This document shows positions 53,058 through 63,562 of a DNA stretch of 64,000 nucleotides, one piece after another; the first letter of the stretch is position 1; every line of letters starts with the position of its first letter. The DNA lies in NCBI GenBank assembly GCA_022841205.1, contig JALHCK010000010.1, positions 1 through 64,000 of the forward strand, given 5' to 3'. The stretch comes from Methanomicrobiales archaeon (GTDB lineage: Archaea; Halobacteriota; Methanomicrobia; Methanomicrobiales; Methanospirillaceae). The notes below the pieces were generated by a model. The model was not told where the DNA came from, did no database searches, and was given only the letters and a program-made list of their open reading frames with translations. Both the position numbers and the translations under genes were made by a program.

Positions 53058-56000
53058 ATGAACATGAAAGGGGTACTGCAGATTGCAATAGTGATGCTGG
53101 CAGCCACCCTGCTCGTGCTCCCGGTCTCCGGGGCATTTGCAGTGACCAACATCACCCCTGGCAACGGGTTAAATACCGGGACGGTATTCATCACCAACCT
53201 GTCAGGGACTGACCTTCCCGAAGACGCCAGCGTGAGGCTCACGCTCGCCGGGGAGGACAACATAACGGGCCAGTACATCACGTGGACAGGTCCGGAAAGA
53301 ATCACCTGTGTGTTTGATCTAAAAGGTGCAACAGCAGGTGACTGGGACGTAGTTGTTGTGAATAACACCGGTGGTGACGAAGGAGTCTTAGCCGCCGGGT
53401 TCTCTGTCCGGAACCCCGCTCCCGGGGTCACAGGCATCAGTCCGAAGGTGGGTTTGAATACCGGCACTGTAACCATAACAAACCTGTCGGGTGCAAACTT
53501 CCTCCCCGGAGCAGGGGTTGTCCTCTCGATGTCCGGCCAACCCAATATCACCGGCACCGGGGTGCTGGTTGATAGTCCGGACAAGATCAGGTGCGAGTTC
53601 AACCTCACCGATGCGGCTACCGGCGAATGGGGCGTTGTGGTCACCAACACCGATGGCCAGTCCGCAACGCTGGCTGAAGGGTTCAGGGTCCGTTATCCGG
53701 CACCGGCTGTGACCGGCATCTCCCCGGGTTCCGGGAAGAACAATGAAGTCATCGGGATCACCAACCTTGCCGGTTTAAACTTCAGGGATGGGGCTACCGT
53801 TGTCCTGACCCGCGACGGTGAGACGAACATCACCACCATCAACAACCCCATCGTCACTCCGACAAAGATCCTCTGCTTCTTTGACCTCAACGGCAAGGAG
53901 GTAGGGGCATGGGACGTGGTGGTGACAAATCCCGATGGGCAGCATGCCAGCTACCCTGGCGGGTTCCAGATTCTCTATCCGGAAGCACCGACCGTGACCG
54001 GGATTGATCCCGACAGCGGGGAGAACGTAGGCACAGTCACCATTACCGACCTGTCAGGAACCGGGTTCCAGCCGAATGCCACGGTAAAACTGACCCGCTC
54101 CGGCCAGTCGGACATACCGGGAACTTCGGTAGACGTGGCCAGCTCGACTTCGCTCACCTGCAATTTTAACCTCTCCGGTGCAAAAACGGGGACCTGGAAT
54201 GTCGTCGTCATAAACAAGGACGGCCAGTCAGCCACCCTTGCCGGGGCATTCACCATCACCTACCCGGCACCAGCCATCTCCGATGTTACTCCCAAAACCG
54301 GCCTCAACTCCGGCCCGGTGAACATCACCAACCTCTCGGGGGCAGGATTTCTCAACGGGGCAACAGTCACCCTTTTCCGTGCCGGGAAACCGGATATCGT
54401 GGCATTCCCCGTGACCGTGGAATCCCCGGAACGCATCTCCTGCACGTTCAACCTGCTTGGGGCAGAACCGGGGCTGTGGGGAATCCGTGTTGTCAACCCC
54501 GACTCGCAGGACGCTGAGTTGCCGGATTCGTTTTCGATCGCCTATCCCGCACCGTCCCTCACCGGGATTTCACCCCTGTCCGGGACAGCGGGAGAGATCC
54601 TCCCTGCGGCGGTGAACGGCAACTTCTTCCGCCCCAATGTCACGGTCACCCTGACAAGGACGGGAGAGCCCAACGTATCGGCCACAGTGTCCATGGTAAC
54701 CCCGGCAAAGATCAACTGCACGCTCGACCTTTCCACGGCAAAAGCCGGGCTCTGGGACCTTACCGTGACCAACCCGGACGGCCAGTCAGAAAGTCTCCAG
54801 GATGCATTCAAGGTGGACAACCCTGCACCGGTTGTCAGCAATGCAGCACCTGACACGGGAATAAACAGCGGCAATACAGGGATCATCACCCTGACCGGGA
54901 CAGGTTTCCTTGACGGGGCGACGGTGAAGCTTGCCCGGGACGGCCAGCCTGACGTTTCTGCCAAAGGAGTACCGGTGGTGGAGAACAGGACTGCAATCCT
55001 CTGTTTCTTTGACCTGACCGGGGTGAAGGTCGGGCCCTGGGACATCGTCGTCACCAATATCGATAACCTATCCGGCACACTGGACGGCGGATTCTTTGTT
55101 TTTTATCCGGCACCTCCTGCAATAACCGGCATAGCCCCTGCCTCGGGTGTCAATTCCGGCCCGGTGGCAATAACCAACCTTTCAGGAACGGGGTTCCAGC
55201 CAGGCGCAACCGTGACCCTGGTGAAATCCGGGGAGACTTCGATCCCGGGAACAGTAGTGTCGGTAGCGTCTCCCGGACGCATCACCTGCAATTTCAACCT
55301 GGCCGGTGCAAAGACCGGAGACTGGGACGTTGTGGTCAGGAATGATGATGGGAAGCAGGGCACACTTGCCGGAGGCTTTGCGGTCCGCTACCCTGCGCCG
55401 GAAATACTGGCCATCACTCCCCCGTCAGGTTTCAATAACGGCACGCAGTTCATCACCAACCTCTCCGGAAGCGGGTTCCTGCCCAATGCGACAGTCAGGC
55501 TGACAAGGATCAACCAGTCAGACATCGTCGCCACGGGTGTCACGGTCGTGAATTCCGGCAGGATTACATGCCTAGTCGATCTTTCCGGAAGGGAAACCGG
55601 GCCATGGAACGTGGTGGTGAGCAATACCGATTCACAGTACGGCATCCGGACAAACGCCTTCACCATCGAAAACCCGTATCCCACGGTGAGCAGCATCACT
55701 CCCAGCAGGGGTGCGAATAATACCGCCGTCCTGAACTGTTCTGTCACCGGCACCGGGTTCCTTGAAGGTGCTTCAGTCCACCTTACAAAGGCCGGCGCAG
55801 CCCCTATCACCGCAACATCTGTGAACGTGGAGAGCCCGGCAAAGATTGCCTGCACGTTTAACCTCACGGGCAGGGAACCCGGAAGGTGGAACGTTGTCGT
55901 GGTCAACTACGACCAGAAATCCGGCGCTCTCGGGTCAGGGTTTGAAATAACGCAGCCCCAACCGGTCCCCGAGTTCACGGCAGAGCCCATTTTCGGCACT

Positions 56001-57230
56001 GCTCCCCTGACAGTCCGGTTCATCGACCAGTCGACCAACAGCCCGAGCCTCTGGCTCTGGAACTTCGGTGACGGGACGACCGTGGCAGGACTCGACCAGC
56101 AAAACCCGGTACATACCTACCAGCAACCCGGGCAGTACACCGTCCTACTGCAGGCGACCAACAGGGGCGGCTCAGCCCAGCTCGTGAAGCAGGCATTTAT
56201 CACCGTCGTATCCACTCCGATCGCGAGTTTCACCGCCGAACCAAACCGGGGGACTTCGCCGTTGCTGGTGCAGTTCAACGATACATCGAGCGGAAAGCCT
56301 GTAAAGTGGTTCTGGAGCTTTGGCGATGGCGGATTTTCCACCCAGGAGAACCCCTACCACCTCTACCAGAAAGCCGGGAACTATACTGTATCCCTGACCG
56401 TTTATAACCAGGCAGGATCGGATACTGTTACAAAAACAGACCTTGTCAGGGCAACTTCACGCCCCGTGGCAGCGTTTACCGCCAACCGGACGGCAGGAGT
56501 TGCTCCTCTCACGGTCCAGTTCACCGACCTCTCCGAGGGATCTCCCACCAGCTGGTCATGGAAGTTCGGGGATGACGGAGGGTTCACCGAGCAGAATCCT
56601 GTCCGTGTCTTTACGGATCCGGGCGTCTATTCCGTGCAGCTGACCGTTTCCAACAGTGCCGGTACAAGCACCGAGGTGAAAGAGGGCTATATCACGGTGA
56701 ACCAGCACCTGACGGCCGACTTCGACTTCACGGTGAGCAACCATGACATGACCGCTCCGCTCACCGTTGCCTTTACCGACCGGACGATCGGAAAGCCGGT
56801 CAGCTATGCCTGGAGGTTCGGTGACGGTTTCAGCACGAACGAGAGAAACCCAATCCATAACTACCAGAACCCCGGGACATACGCCGTCACCCTTTCCGTG
56901 CACGACCTAGTGGCGAGCACTTCGGTTACAAAGACCATCGTGGTGAAGTCTCCCCTGAAAGCGGAATTCTATGCCGACCCTGTCAGGGGATCGGCACCGC
57001 TAACGGTTGTCCTGACAGATACATCCGTGGGACACCCGGTGCAGCGGTACTGGGTAATCAACAAGGGACTGAGTGTCACCGTTCTGAACCCTGGCAACAG
57101 TAAGGAAGTATACACCCTCAACGAGCCCGGCACATACAATGTCACGCTCAATGTAACCGATACCTTCGGTTCGTCGAGCGAGATCACGAAAACCAGATAT
57201 ATCGAAGTCCTGGAATTCCCGCCCGAATAG
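53058..57230 (+). CDS. Giant secreted surface protein: ten IPT-like repeats plus five PKD domains
   Basis: The 1390-residue protein has a signal peptide (about 1-27, ending SGAFA). Ten tandem repeats of about 93 residues follow (about 27-955), each with ..TgI.P.sG.N.g...ItnLsG.gF..gA.V.L.., a single IxCxF segment and a W(D/N)VVV.N.D.Q strand. They resemble IPT/TIG immunoglobulin-like domains. Five PKD domains follow (about 956-1385) with FGDG, NP.H.Y...G.Y.V.L.V motifs; the fifth has lost the FGDG motif. No membrane anchor, sorting signal or S-layer domain is seen at the C-terminus. Probable role: cell-surface adhesion or sheath building. Confidence 0.85.
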   Translation: MNMKGVLQIAIVMLAATLLVLPVSGAFAVTNITPGNGLNTGTVFITNLSGTDLPEDASVRLTLAGEDNITGQYITWTGPERITCVFDLKGATAGDWDVVVVNNTGGDEGVLAAGFSVRNPAPGVTGISPKVGLNTGTVTITNLSGANFLPGAGVVLSMSGQPNITGTGVLVDSPDKIRCEFNLTDAATGEWGVVVTNTDGQSATLAEGFRVRYPAPAVTGISPGSGKNNEVIGITNLAGLNFRDGATVVLTRDGETNITTINNPIVTPTKILCFFDLNGKEVGAWDVVVTNPDGQHASYPGGFQILYPEAPTVTGIDPDSGENVGTVTITDLSGTGFQPNATVKLTRSGQSDIPGTSVDVASSTSLTCNFNLSGAKTGTWNVVVINKDGQSATLAGAFTITYPAPAISDVTPKTGLNSGPVNITNLSGAGFLNGATVTLFRAGKPDIVAFPVTVESPERISCTFNLLGAEPGLWGIRVVNPDSQDAELPDSFSIAYPAPSLTGISPLSGTAGEILPAAVNGNFFRPNVTVTLTRTGEPNVSATVSMVTPAKINCTLDLSTAKAGLWDLTVTNPDGQSESLQDAFKVDNPAPVVSNAAPDTGINSGNTGIITLTGTGFLDGATVKLARDGQPDVSAKGVPVVENRTAILCFFDLTGVKVGPWDIVVTNIDNLSGTLDGGFFVFYPAPPAITGIAPASGVNSGPVAITNLSGTGFQPGATVTLVKSGETSIPGTVVSVASPGRITCNFNLAGAKTGDWDVVVRNDDGKQGTLAGGFAVRYPAPEILAITPPSGFNNGTQFITNLSGSGFLPNATVRLTRINQSDIVATGVTVVNSGRITCLVDLSGRETGPWNVVVSNTDSQYGIRTNAFTIENPYPTVSSITPSRGANNTAVLNCSVTGTGFLEGASVHLTKAGAAPITATSVNVESPAKIACTFNLTGREPGRWNVVVVNYDQKSGALGSGFEITQPQPVPEFTAEPIFGTAPLTVRFIDQSTNSPSLWLWNFGDGTTVAGLDQQNPVHTYQQPGQYTVLLQATNRGGSAQLVKQAFITVVSTPIASFTAEPNRGTSPLLVQFNDTSSGKPVKWFWSFGDGGFSTQENPYHLYQKAGNYTVSLTVYNQAGSDTVTKTDLVRATSRPVAAFTANRTAGVAPLTVQFTDLSEGSPTSWSWKFGDDGGFTEQNPVRVFTDPGVYSVQLTVSNSAGTSTEVKEGYITVNQHLTADFDFTVSNHDMTAPLTVAFTDRTIGKPVSYAWRFGDGFSTNERNPIHNYQNPGTYAVTLSVHDLVASTSVTKTIVVKSPLKAEFYADPVRGSAPLTVVLTDTSVGHPVQRYWVINKGLSVTVLNPGNSKEVYTLNEPGTYNVTLNVTDTFGSSSEITKTRYIEVLEFPPE

Positions 57231-57276
57231 GGTTGGAATTCCCCCTACACCCTTTTCTCTGAATAACTGACCGGCG

Positions 57277-59208
57277 TTAGTGTTCCTGCCGCTCCTTCAG
57301 GCTCCGGATCCTGTCCCGGATACGGATTGCTTCCTCAAACTCGAGGTTTTCGGCAGCTACCTTCATCTTCGCCTCGAGTTCGATGACAAGGTTCGGGATG
57401 TCCTGCCGCGGGATATGCCGGGTATCTCTCAGGTCAACCTCCTTTTCAGGGATGGCCTTGATGATGGTTTCAGGCACGATCCCGTGGACCCGGTTGTAGT
57501 CCATCTGCAGGACTCTTCTCCTCTCGGTCTCGGTGACCGCCGTCCGGATGGAATCGGTGACCGAATCGGCGTAGAGGACCACTTTCGCATTGATGTTTCG
57601 TGCCGCCCGCCCGATTATCTGGATGAGGCTTCGGGCATCGCGGAGGAAACCCTCTTTGTCGGCATCGAGTATGCCTATGAACCCCACTTCCGGGATGTCA
57701 AGCCCTTCCCGGAGCAGGTTGATCCCCACCAGGACATCGAACTTCCCGAGCCGGAGCTGCCGGATGATCTCTGTTCGCTCCAGGGTATCGATCTCTGAAT
57801 GGAGGTAGCGGGTCCGTATCCCTTTGCGGGCTAAAAACTCGGTCAGTTCTTCGGCAAGGCGCTTGGTGAGCGTGGTGAGGAGGACCCGGTCGCCCCGGGC
57901 AATCGCGACCTGTATCTCCCGCATCACGTCATCGGTCTGGCCGGTTATCGGGCGGATCTCGACTACAGGGTCGATCAGTCCTGTGGGGCGGATGATCTGT
58001 TCGACCACGTTTGACGAGACGGAAAGCTCGTATGGCCCCGGGGTCGCGGACACGAAGACCACGTGGCGCATGTACCGCTCGAACTCGCGGAACATCAGCG
58101 GCCGGTTATCAAACGCGCTTGGCAGGCGGAACCCGTAATCGACGAGGGCCTCTTTCCGCGACCTGTCGCCGCGGTACATCCCGTGGAGCTGGGGGATGGT
58201 CTGGTGGCTCTCATCTATGAAAAGCAGGAAGTCTTCGGGGAAGTAGTCGAGGAGGCAGTATGGTTTCTCCCCGGGTTTCCGGAAGTCGAAGTGCCGGGAG
58301 TAGTTCTCGATCCCCTTGCAGGTCCCGGTCTCCTCGATCATCTCCAGGTCGTAGAGCGTGCGCTGTTCGAGCCGGTGGGATTCGAGCATCCCGAGCTCCG
58401 GGAGACGCTGGTCCAGTTCCTCGCGGATCGATGAGAGTGCCTGTTTCTGGAGTTCCGCAGGGATGACATAGTGCCGGGCAGGAAAGACGTGGAAGTAGGT
58501 CATCTTCTCCACCAGGTCCCCGGTCGCCCGGTCGATCTCCGATATCCGCTCGATCTCGTCGCCGAAGAGCTCGATCCGGATGATGTTATTGTAATACCCG
58601 GGGACGAGATCGATTGTATCTCCCTTCACCCGGAACCGGCCCGGGACCAGCTCAAGGTCGTTTCGCTCGTAGAGGCTCGAGACGAGGCTTGAAAGAAGGT
58701 CTTTCCTGCTGACCCGGTCTCCTTTGCTGATCTCAAAGCCCATGTTCCGGTAATGTTCCGGCCGGCCGAGACCGTAGATACAGGATACCGATGCCACGAT
58801 GATGACATCAGGGCGGGAGAGGACAGACGCGGTCGCCGAGAGGCGGAGCTGCTCGATCCGGGGGTTGATCTGGGCATCCTTCTCGATATACTGGTCCCTC
58901 TGGGGTATGTAGGACTCGGGCTGGTAGTAATCGTAATAAGAGACGAAGTATTCCACCCGGTTCTCCGGGAAGAACTCTTTGAACTCGTTCCAGAGCTGGG
59001 CAGCAAGGGTCTTGTTGTGGGCGATGACCAGCGTCGGTTTCCGGACCCTGGCGATCACGTTGGCCATGGTATAGGTCTTCCCAGACCCGGTCACCCCAAG
59101 AAGGGTCTGGAACCGGTCGTTTCGTTCCAGGCCTTCGACAAGGCTGTCGATCGCCCCGGGCTGGGATCCGCGGGGAGGAAACGGGGCATGCAGCGAAAAG
59201 TCTGTCAT
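57277..59208 (-). CDS. uvrB: Excinuclease ABC subunit B
   Basis: UvrB is the damage-verifying helicase of nucleotide excision repair. The 643-residue protein has Walker A GVTGSGKTYTMANVIA (about 39-54), the beta-hairpin region VSYYDYYQPESYIPQRDQYI (about 90-109), FIDESHQ, GLDIPEVGFIGILDADKEGF and QIIGRAARN. The C-terminal UVR motif contains LEAKMKVAAENLEFEEAIRI. Length is near the bacterial norm (~670). Its ATG overlaps the uvrC stop by 4 bases, making the last gene of uvrA-uvrC-uvrB. Confidence 0.97.
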   Translation of the reverse strand: MTDFSLHAPFPPRGSQPGAIDSLVEGLERNDRFQTLLGVTGSGKTYTMANVIARVRKPTLVIAHNKTLAAQLWNEFKEFFPENRVEYFVSYYDYYQPESYIPQRDQYIEKDAQINPRIEQLRLSATASVLSRPDVIIVASVSCIYGLGRPEHYRNMGFEISKGDRVSRKDLLSSLVSSLYERNDLELVPGRFRVKGDTIDLVPGYYNNIIRIELFGDEIERISEIDRATGDLVEKMTYFHVFPARHYVIPAELQKQALSSIREELDQRLPELGMLESHRLEQRTLYDLEMIEETGTCKGIENYSRHFDFRKPGEKPYCLLDYFPEDFLLFIDESHQTIPQLHGMYRGDRSRKEALVDYGFRLPSAFDNRPLMFREFERYMRHVVFVSATPGPYELSVSSNVVEQIIRPTGLIDPVVEIRPITGQTDDVMREIQVAIARGDRVLLTTLTKRLAEELTEFLARKGIRTRYLHSEIDTLERTEIIRQLRLGKFDVLVGINLLREGLDIPEVGFIGILDADKEGFLRDARSLIQIIGRAARNINAKVVLYADSVTDSIRTAVTETERRRVLQMDYNRVHGIVPETIIKAIPEKEVDLRDTRHIPRQDIPNLVIELEAKMKVAAENLEFEEAIRIRDRIRSLKERQEH

Positions 59209-60758
59209 GCCGTCATCTCCTTTTTCCGGAGCAGCCGGTGATAGGCGATGGCGAAACGGTGGGCCTCGTCCCTGATCTCCTGGAGGTAGAGCGATGCCTT
59301 CTCGTTTCGGGAGAGTGGCAGGGGGTGTGCACTGCCAGGGACATAGACCTCTTCGTTCTTCTCGGCAAGGGCGATCACCGGGACTCCGAGCCCTAACTCG
59401 TTCAACACTTTCTGTGCGGCATTCATCTGTGTCCTGCCGCCATCGATGAGGATCAGGTCGGGGAACTCGCCTCCCTCTTTTACCAGGCGGGTATAGCGCC
59501 GCCGCACCACTTCGGCGATCGATGCCGGGTCATCGATCCCTTCAACGGTCCTGATCCGGAACCGCCGGTAGTTGCTCTTGTCGGGGCGGCCGTCCCGGAA
59601 CCGGGCCATGGACCCTGCCACCGATGAGCCTGAGAGGTGCGAGATATCGAAGCACTCGATGACTGACGGGGGCGAATCTAGGGTGAGCGCTTCCTGGAGC
59701 TCGAGGATCTTTGCCTGGCCTCCGAGGAATACCGCCTCGATGTTTCGGGAAACAAGGTCAAGCAGCCGCTTCTTGGCCCCGATCCTCGGCACGGTGACCG
59801 TTACCTTCTTTCCCTTTTTAACCGAGAGGAACTCGGCCAGGGAATCTCCGGGCTCTTCGGGGACGATCAACTCGGCCGGGACCGGGTTATCCGAGTAGTA
59901 CTGGACAAGGAACTCCTCGAAAAAGTCCGGGTGCCAGTCAAAGGAGAACTCGCTCTTGTTCCCAAGAACCCCACGGTAGACGTTGAAGAGCATGAGGCTG
60001 ACAGTCCCGGAATGGACTGTATAGTTGATGATATCCTCGTCGCCTTCCTTTCTCCGGGAGATATCCTGCCGCTCCGAGAGGCGTTCCAGGGCCCGGATCT
60101 GGTCGCGGACAAGGAGTGCATGTTCGAATTGTTCAGAGGCCGCTGCGGCACCCATCTCTTCCCGGAGCGATGCGAGGAGCTCTTTTGTCTTTCCCTTCAG
60201 GACAAGGGAGGCCTTCCGGACGGAGTCATCGTAGCATTCCTCAGTCACCATGCCGAGACACGGTGCACTGCAGGTGTGGATGTGGTAGCGGAGACAGGCG
60301 CGTTTGGGGAGGGTCCTGCAGGTCCGAAGCCTGAAGGTCTTTCGCACGATATCCCGGATGTAGTCGCGTTCGGATGCCGAGACAAAGGGGCCGAAGAACC
60401 GGCCGTCACCGGTCGCCCTCCTGGCAATCCTGATGGCCGGGAAGGGTTCTCTGGTAAGCTCGATATATGCGTACTGCTTGGCGTCCCTGAGGTTGATATT
60501 GAACCGTGGCTGGTGTCGCTTGATCAGGGTATTTTCAAGGATGAGCGCCTCGACCTCGGTCCCGGTCACGATGAAGTCAAGACCGGTGGCCGCCGAGAGC
60601 ATCATGGCCGTCTTCTGGTCAGACCCGGTCTTCCGGAAATAGCTTGCCACCCGTTTCTTCAGGTCTTTTGCCTTGCCCACGTAGAGCACCTTTCCTTCCC
60701 CGTCTGAAAAGAGGTAGCAGCCGGGGTCGTGGGGAAGGAGGGGCGGGGCGGGGATCAT
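59205..60758 (-). CDS. uvrC: Excinuclease ABC subunit C, lacking the C-terminal HhH2 domain
   Basis: UvrC makes both incisions around a lesion. The 517-residue protein has the GIY-YIG-like N-terminal nuclease (GCYLFSDGEGKVLYVGKAKD, about 13-32), a cysteine cluster (CRTLPKRACLRYHIHTCSAP C), a UVR motif around 196-230 and the RNase-H-like second nuclease with IECFDISHLSGSSVAGSM and LILIDGGRTQMN. It ends just after YHRLLRKKEMTA, so the tandem helix-hairpin-helix DNA-binding domain of ~610-residue bacterial UvrC is absent. It sits between uvrA and uvrB with 4-base overlaps. Confidence 0.96.
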   Translation of the reverse strand: MIPAPPLLPHDPGCYLFSDGEGKVLYVGKAKDLKKRVASYFRKTGSDQKTAMMLSAATGLDFIVTGTEVEALILENTLIKRHQPRFNINLRDAKQYAYIELTREPFPAIRIARRATGDGRFFGPFVSASERDYIRDIVRKTFRLRTCRTLPKRACLRYHIHTCSAPCLGMVTEECYDDSVRKASLVLKGKTKELLASLREEMGAAAASEQFEHALLVRDQIRALERLSERQDISRRKEGDEDIINYTVHSGTVSLMLFNVYRGVLGNKSEFSFDWHPDFFEEFLVQYYSDNPVPAELIVPEEPGDSLAEFLSVKKGKKVTVTVPRIGAKKRLLDLVSRNIEAVFLGGQAKILELQEALTLDSPPSVIECFDISHLSGSSVAGSMARFRDGRPDKSNYRRFRIRTVEGIDDPASIAEVVRRRYTRLVKEGGEFPDLILIDGGRTQMNAAQKVLNELGLGVPVIALAEKNEEVYVPGSAHPLPLSRNEKASLYLQEIRDEAHRFAIAYHRLLRKKEMTA

Positions 60759-63562
60759 GGTTTTTCAAGTATCTTTTTCAGGAACATGCCGGTATAACTC
60801 TTGTCGTCCGAGGCCACCTCTTCAGGGGTGCCCGTGGCGACGATGGACCCGCCCTCGTCGCCCCCTTCCGGGCCGAGATCGATGATATGATCGGCGGACT
60901 TGATGATATCGAGGTTGTGCTCGATGACCACCACGGTGTTTCCCTTGTCAACCAGCCTGTTCAGGACCGCGATAAGTTTTTTCACATCGTGGAAGTGCAG
61001 CCCGGTGGTCGGTTCATCGAGGAGATAGAGGGTCTTTCCCGTGGCTTTCTTGGAGAGCTCCCGGGTGAGCTTGATCCGCTGGGCCTCCCCGCCGGAGAGG
61101 GTAGTCGAGCTCTGGCCGACCTTGATATAATCGAGTCCTACCGCCGAGAGGGTCTCGAGCTTGTGGCGGATGGACGGGACATTGGCAAAGAGCTGGAGGG
61201 CCTCTTCAACGGTCATGTCCAGCACGTCGGCAATCGATTTTCCCTTGTATTTCACATCAAGGGTCTCGCGGTTGTAGCGTCTCCCCCGGCACTCCTCGCA
61301 CTCTATGTAGACGTCGGGGAGGAAGTTCATCTCGATCTTTATCAGGCCGTCTCCCTGGCAGGCCTCGCACCGGCCGCCTTTCAAGTTGAAAGAGAACCTT
61401 CCCGGCTTGTAACCCCGGATCTTTGCTTCCTTCGTTTCGGAAAAGACCCTCCGGATCTCATCGAAGACCTTCGTGTAGGTGGCAGGGTTGCTCCGCGGCG
61501 TCCTCCCGATCGGGCTCTGGTCGATGACGATCACCCGGTCGATCTCCGAGTCGAGTTCGAGGCTTTGGTATGCGCCGGGTGTGACCCTTGAGTGGTAGAG
61601 CTTTTTCTGGAGGGCCTGGTACAGGGTGTCGTAGACGAGAGTCGATTTCCCGCTGCCCGACACACCGGTGATCACGGTAAATACGCCGAGGGGGATCTCG
61701 GCAGTGATATCTTTCAGGTTGTTCTCCCGGCACCCGGTAATCCGGAGGTAGCGGTCATGGGGACGCCGCGTTTCCGGGGTCTCGATGGAAAGCGCCCCGG
61801 AGAGGTACTGACCGGTAAGGGAAGGCCGGCTCTTTTCGACCTGGCGGGGGGTTCCCTTCGCCACCACGTGGCCCCCGTGCACCCCGGCACCCGGGCCCAT
61901 GTCCACCACGTAATCGGCGCTTCGGATAGTATCTTCGTCGTGTTCGACAACAACGAGGGTGTTTCCAAGGTCGCGGAGGCGGCGGAGGGTGTCGATAAGC
62001 TTCTGGTTGTCTTTCTGGTGGAGGCCGATGGAAGGCTCATCGAGGACATAGAGAACGCCCATCAGGTTCGACCCGATCTGCGTGGCGAGACGGATCCGCT
62101 GGGCTTCGCCTCCGGAGAGGGACCCGGCATTCCGGGAGAGGGTGAGGTATCCAAGGCCCACTTTTTCCAGGAAATCGAGCCTGCTCGTTATCTCCTTCAG
62201 GATCTGGCGGGCAATATCCCTCTCTTTGGCGGTCAGCCCGAGGTCGCGGAAAAAGCGGATACAGGATGAAACCGACAGGTCGGTGATATCGATGATCGAA
62301 TAATCGTGGATCCTGACCGCAAGCACCTTTCCTTTCAACCTTTTGCCGCCGCAGACCGTGCAGGGCGAGATCCGCATGAACTTCTCGAGCTCCCGTTTCC
62401 TGTACTCGGACTGCGTCTGGTGGTAGAGCCGCTCGGACTGGGGGACGAGCCCTTCCCATTCACCGGTATGGGCAAAGTGGCCTTCCCCGTTCTTCACCCG
62501 CATCGAGAACCGGATACGGTCGGATGATCCGAACATCAGGGCGTTGTATTGCTCCACGGTCAGGTCCTTGATCGGGGAGAAGATTGAGAACCCGTGGTGG
62601 CGGGCCACTGCGGCGAGGTACTGGCTCCGGTACCCGTCCAGGAAGTTCCGGTACAGGGCAACAGCGCCATCGGCAATGGAGAGGGATTTGTCGGGGATGA
62701 TGAGGTCGGGGTCAAAGTCCATCCGGAACCCGAGCCCGTTGCATTCCTCGCAGGCCCCAAACGGGCTGTTGAAGGAGAACATCCGGGGCTGGAGTTCTTC
62801 GAAGGTCATCCCGCATACCGGGCAGGCCATGGTCGAGGAGAAAGTGGTCTCTTTTCCCGAAGAGTCGACCGAGATCAGCAGTCCTCCCGATTTTGAAAGC
62901 GCGTTCTCGCAGGCCTCGACGAGCCGTGTGCGGTCGGAGACATCCAGGCGGTCGATTACCACTTCGATATCGTGTTTCCGGTAGCGTTCGAGCGTGAATT
63001 CCTCGTCTGTCCGGCGGATATCCCCGTTGATCCTGATCCTCATGTAACCTTCGCGGTGAAGGTCTCTTGCCAGCTGCTGGTATGTCCCTTTCTTCTGCCT
63101 GACGACCGGGGCAAGGATGGTGACCATCCCCGTGGTCCCGCCGGCAATGAGGTCGGCGATGCGTTCCGGGGACTGGGCCTCGATCCGGATGCCATGCTCC
63201 GGGCAGTAGGGGACTCCGATCCGTGCGTAGAGGAGCCGGAGGTAGTCGTAGATCTCGGTGACCGTCCCGACCGTGCTCCGGGGGTTTTTGCTGGTGCTCT
63301 TCTGTTCGATGGAAATGGCCGGCGAGAGCCCTTCTATGGCGTCCACATCGGGCTTGCTCATCAGCCCGAGGAACTGGCGGGCATAAGCTGAAAGCGATTC
63401 GACGTAACGCCTCTGGCCCTCGGCATAGATGGTGTCGAAGGCAAGCGTTGACTTTCCGGACCCCGAAAGCCCGGTGATCACGATGAACTTGTCCCGGGGA
63501 AGCTCGACGGTGATATTCTTGAGGTTATGCTGCCGTGCTCCCCTGATGACGATATTCTTCAT
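60755..63562 (-). CDS. uvrA: Excinuclease ABC subunit A
   Basis: UvrA is the dimeric ABC-type ATPase that finds DNA lesions and loads UvrB. The 935-residue protein has two ABC modules: Walker A GLSGSGKSTLAFDTIYAEGQ near residue 32 and GVSGSGKSTLVYDTLYQ near 640. Zinc fingers (CPVCGMTF...CEECNG and CEACQGDG...CEECRG) and two signature motifs (LSGGEAQRIRLATQIG, LSGGEAQRIKLTRELS) are visible. It is first in uvrA-uvrC-uvrB. An upstream AT-poor region (63563-63674) carries the promoter and is divergent from the pyrophosphatase gene. Confidence 0.97.
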   Translation of the reverse strand: MKNIVIRGARQHNLKNITVELPRDKFIVITGLSGSGKSTLAFDTIYAEGQRRYVESLSAYARQFLGLMSKPDVDAIEGLSPAISIEQKSTSKNPRSTVGTVTEIYDYLRLLYARIGVPYCPEHGIRIEAQSPERIADLIAGGTTGMVTILAPVVRQKKGTYQQLARDLHREGYMRIRINGDIRRTDEEFTLERYRKHDIEVVIDRLDVSDRTRLVEACENALSKSGGLLISVDSSGKETTFSSTMACPVCGMTFEELQPRMFSFNSPFGACEECNGLGFRMDFDPDLIIPDKSLSIADGAVALYRNFLDGYRSQYLAAVARHHGFSIFSPIKDLTVEQYNALMFGSSDRIRFSMRVKNGEGHFAHTGEWEGLVPQSERLYHQTQSEYRKRELEKFMRISPCTVCGGKRLKGKVLAVRIHDYSIIDITDLSVSSCIRFFRDLGLTAKERDIARQILKEITSRLDFLEKVGLGYLTLSRNAGSLSGGEAQRIRLATQIGSNLMGVLYVLDEPSIGLHQKDNQKLIDTLRRLRDLGNTLVVVEHDEDTIRSADYVVDMGPGAGVHGGHVVAKGTPRQVEKSRPSLTGQYLSGALSIETPETRRPHDRYLRITGCRENNLKDITAEIPLGVFTVITGVSGSGKSTLVYDTLYQALQKKLYHSRVTPGAYQSLELDSEIDRVIVIDQSPIGRTPRSNPATYTKVFDEIRRVFSETKEAKIRGYKPGRFSFNLKGGRCEACQGDGLIKIEMNFLPDVYIECEECRGRRYNRETLDVKYKGKSIADVLDMTVEEALQLFANVPSIRHKLETLSAVGLDYIKVGQSSTTLSGGEAQRIKLTRELSKKATGKTLYLLDEPTTGLHFHDVKKLIAVLNRLVDKGNTVVVIEHNLDIIKSADHIIDLGPEGGDEGGSIVATGTPEEVASDDKSYTGMFLKKILEKP

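Noticed and set aside
60644..61591. 315-codon plus-strand frame opposite uvrA
   Set aside because: It is antisense to conserved uvrA motifs, with no domain of its own.
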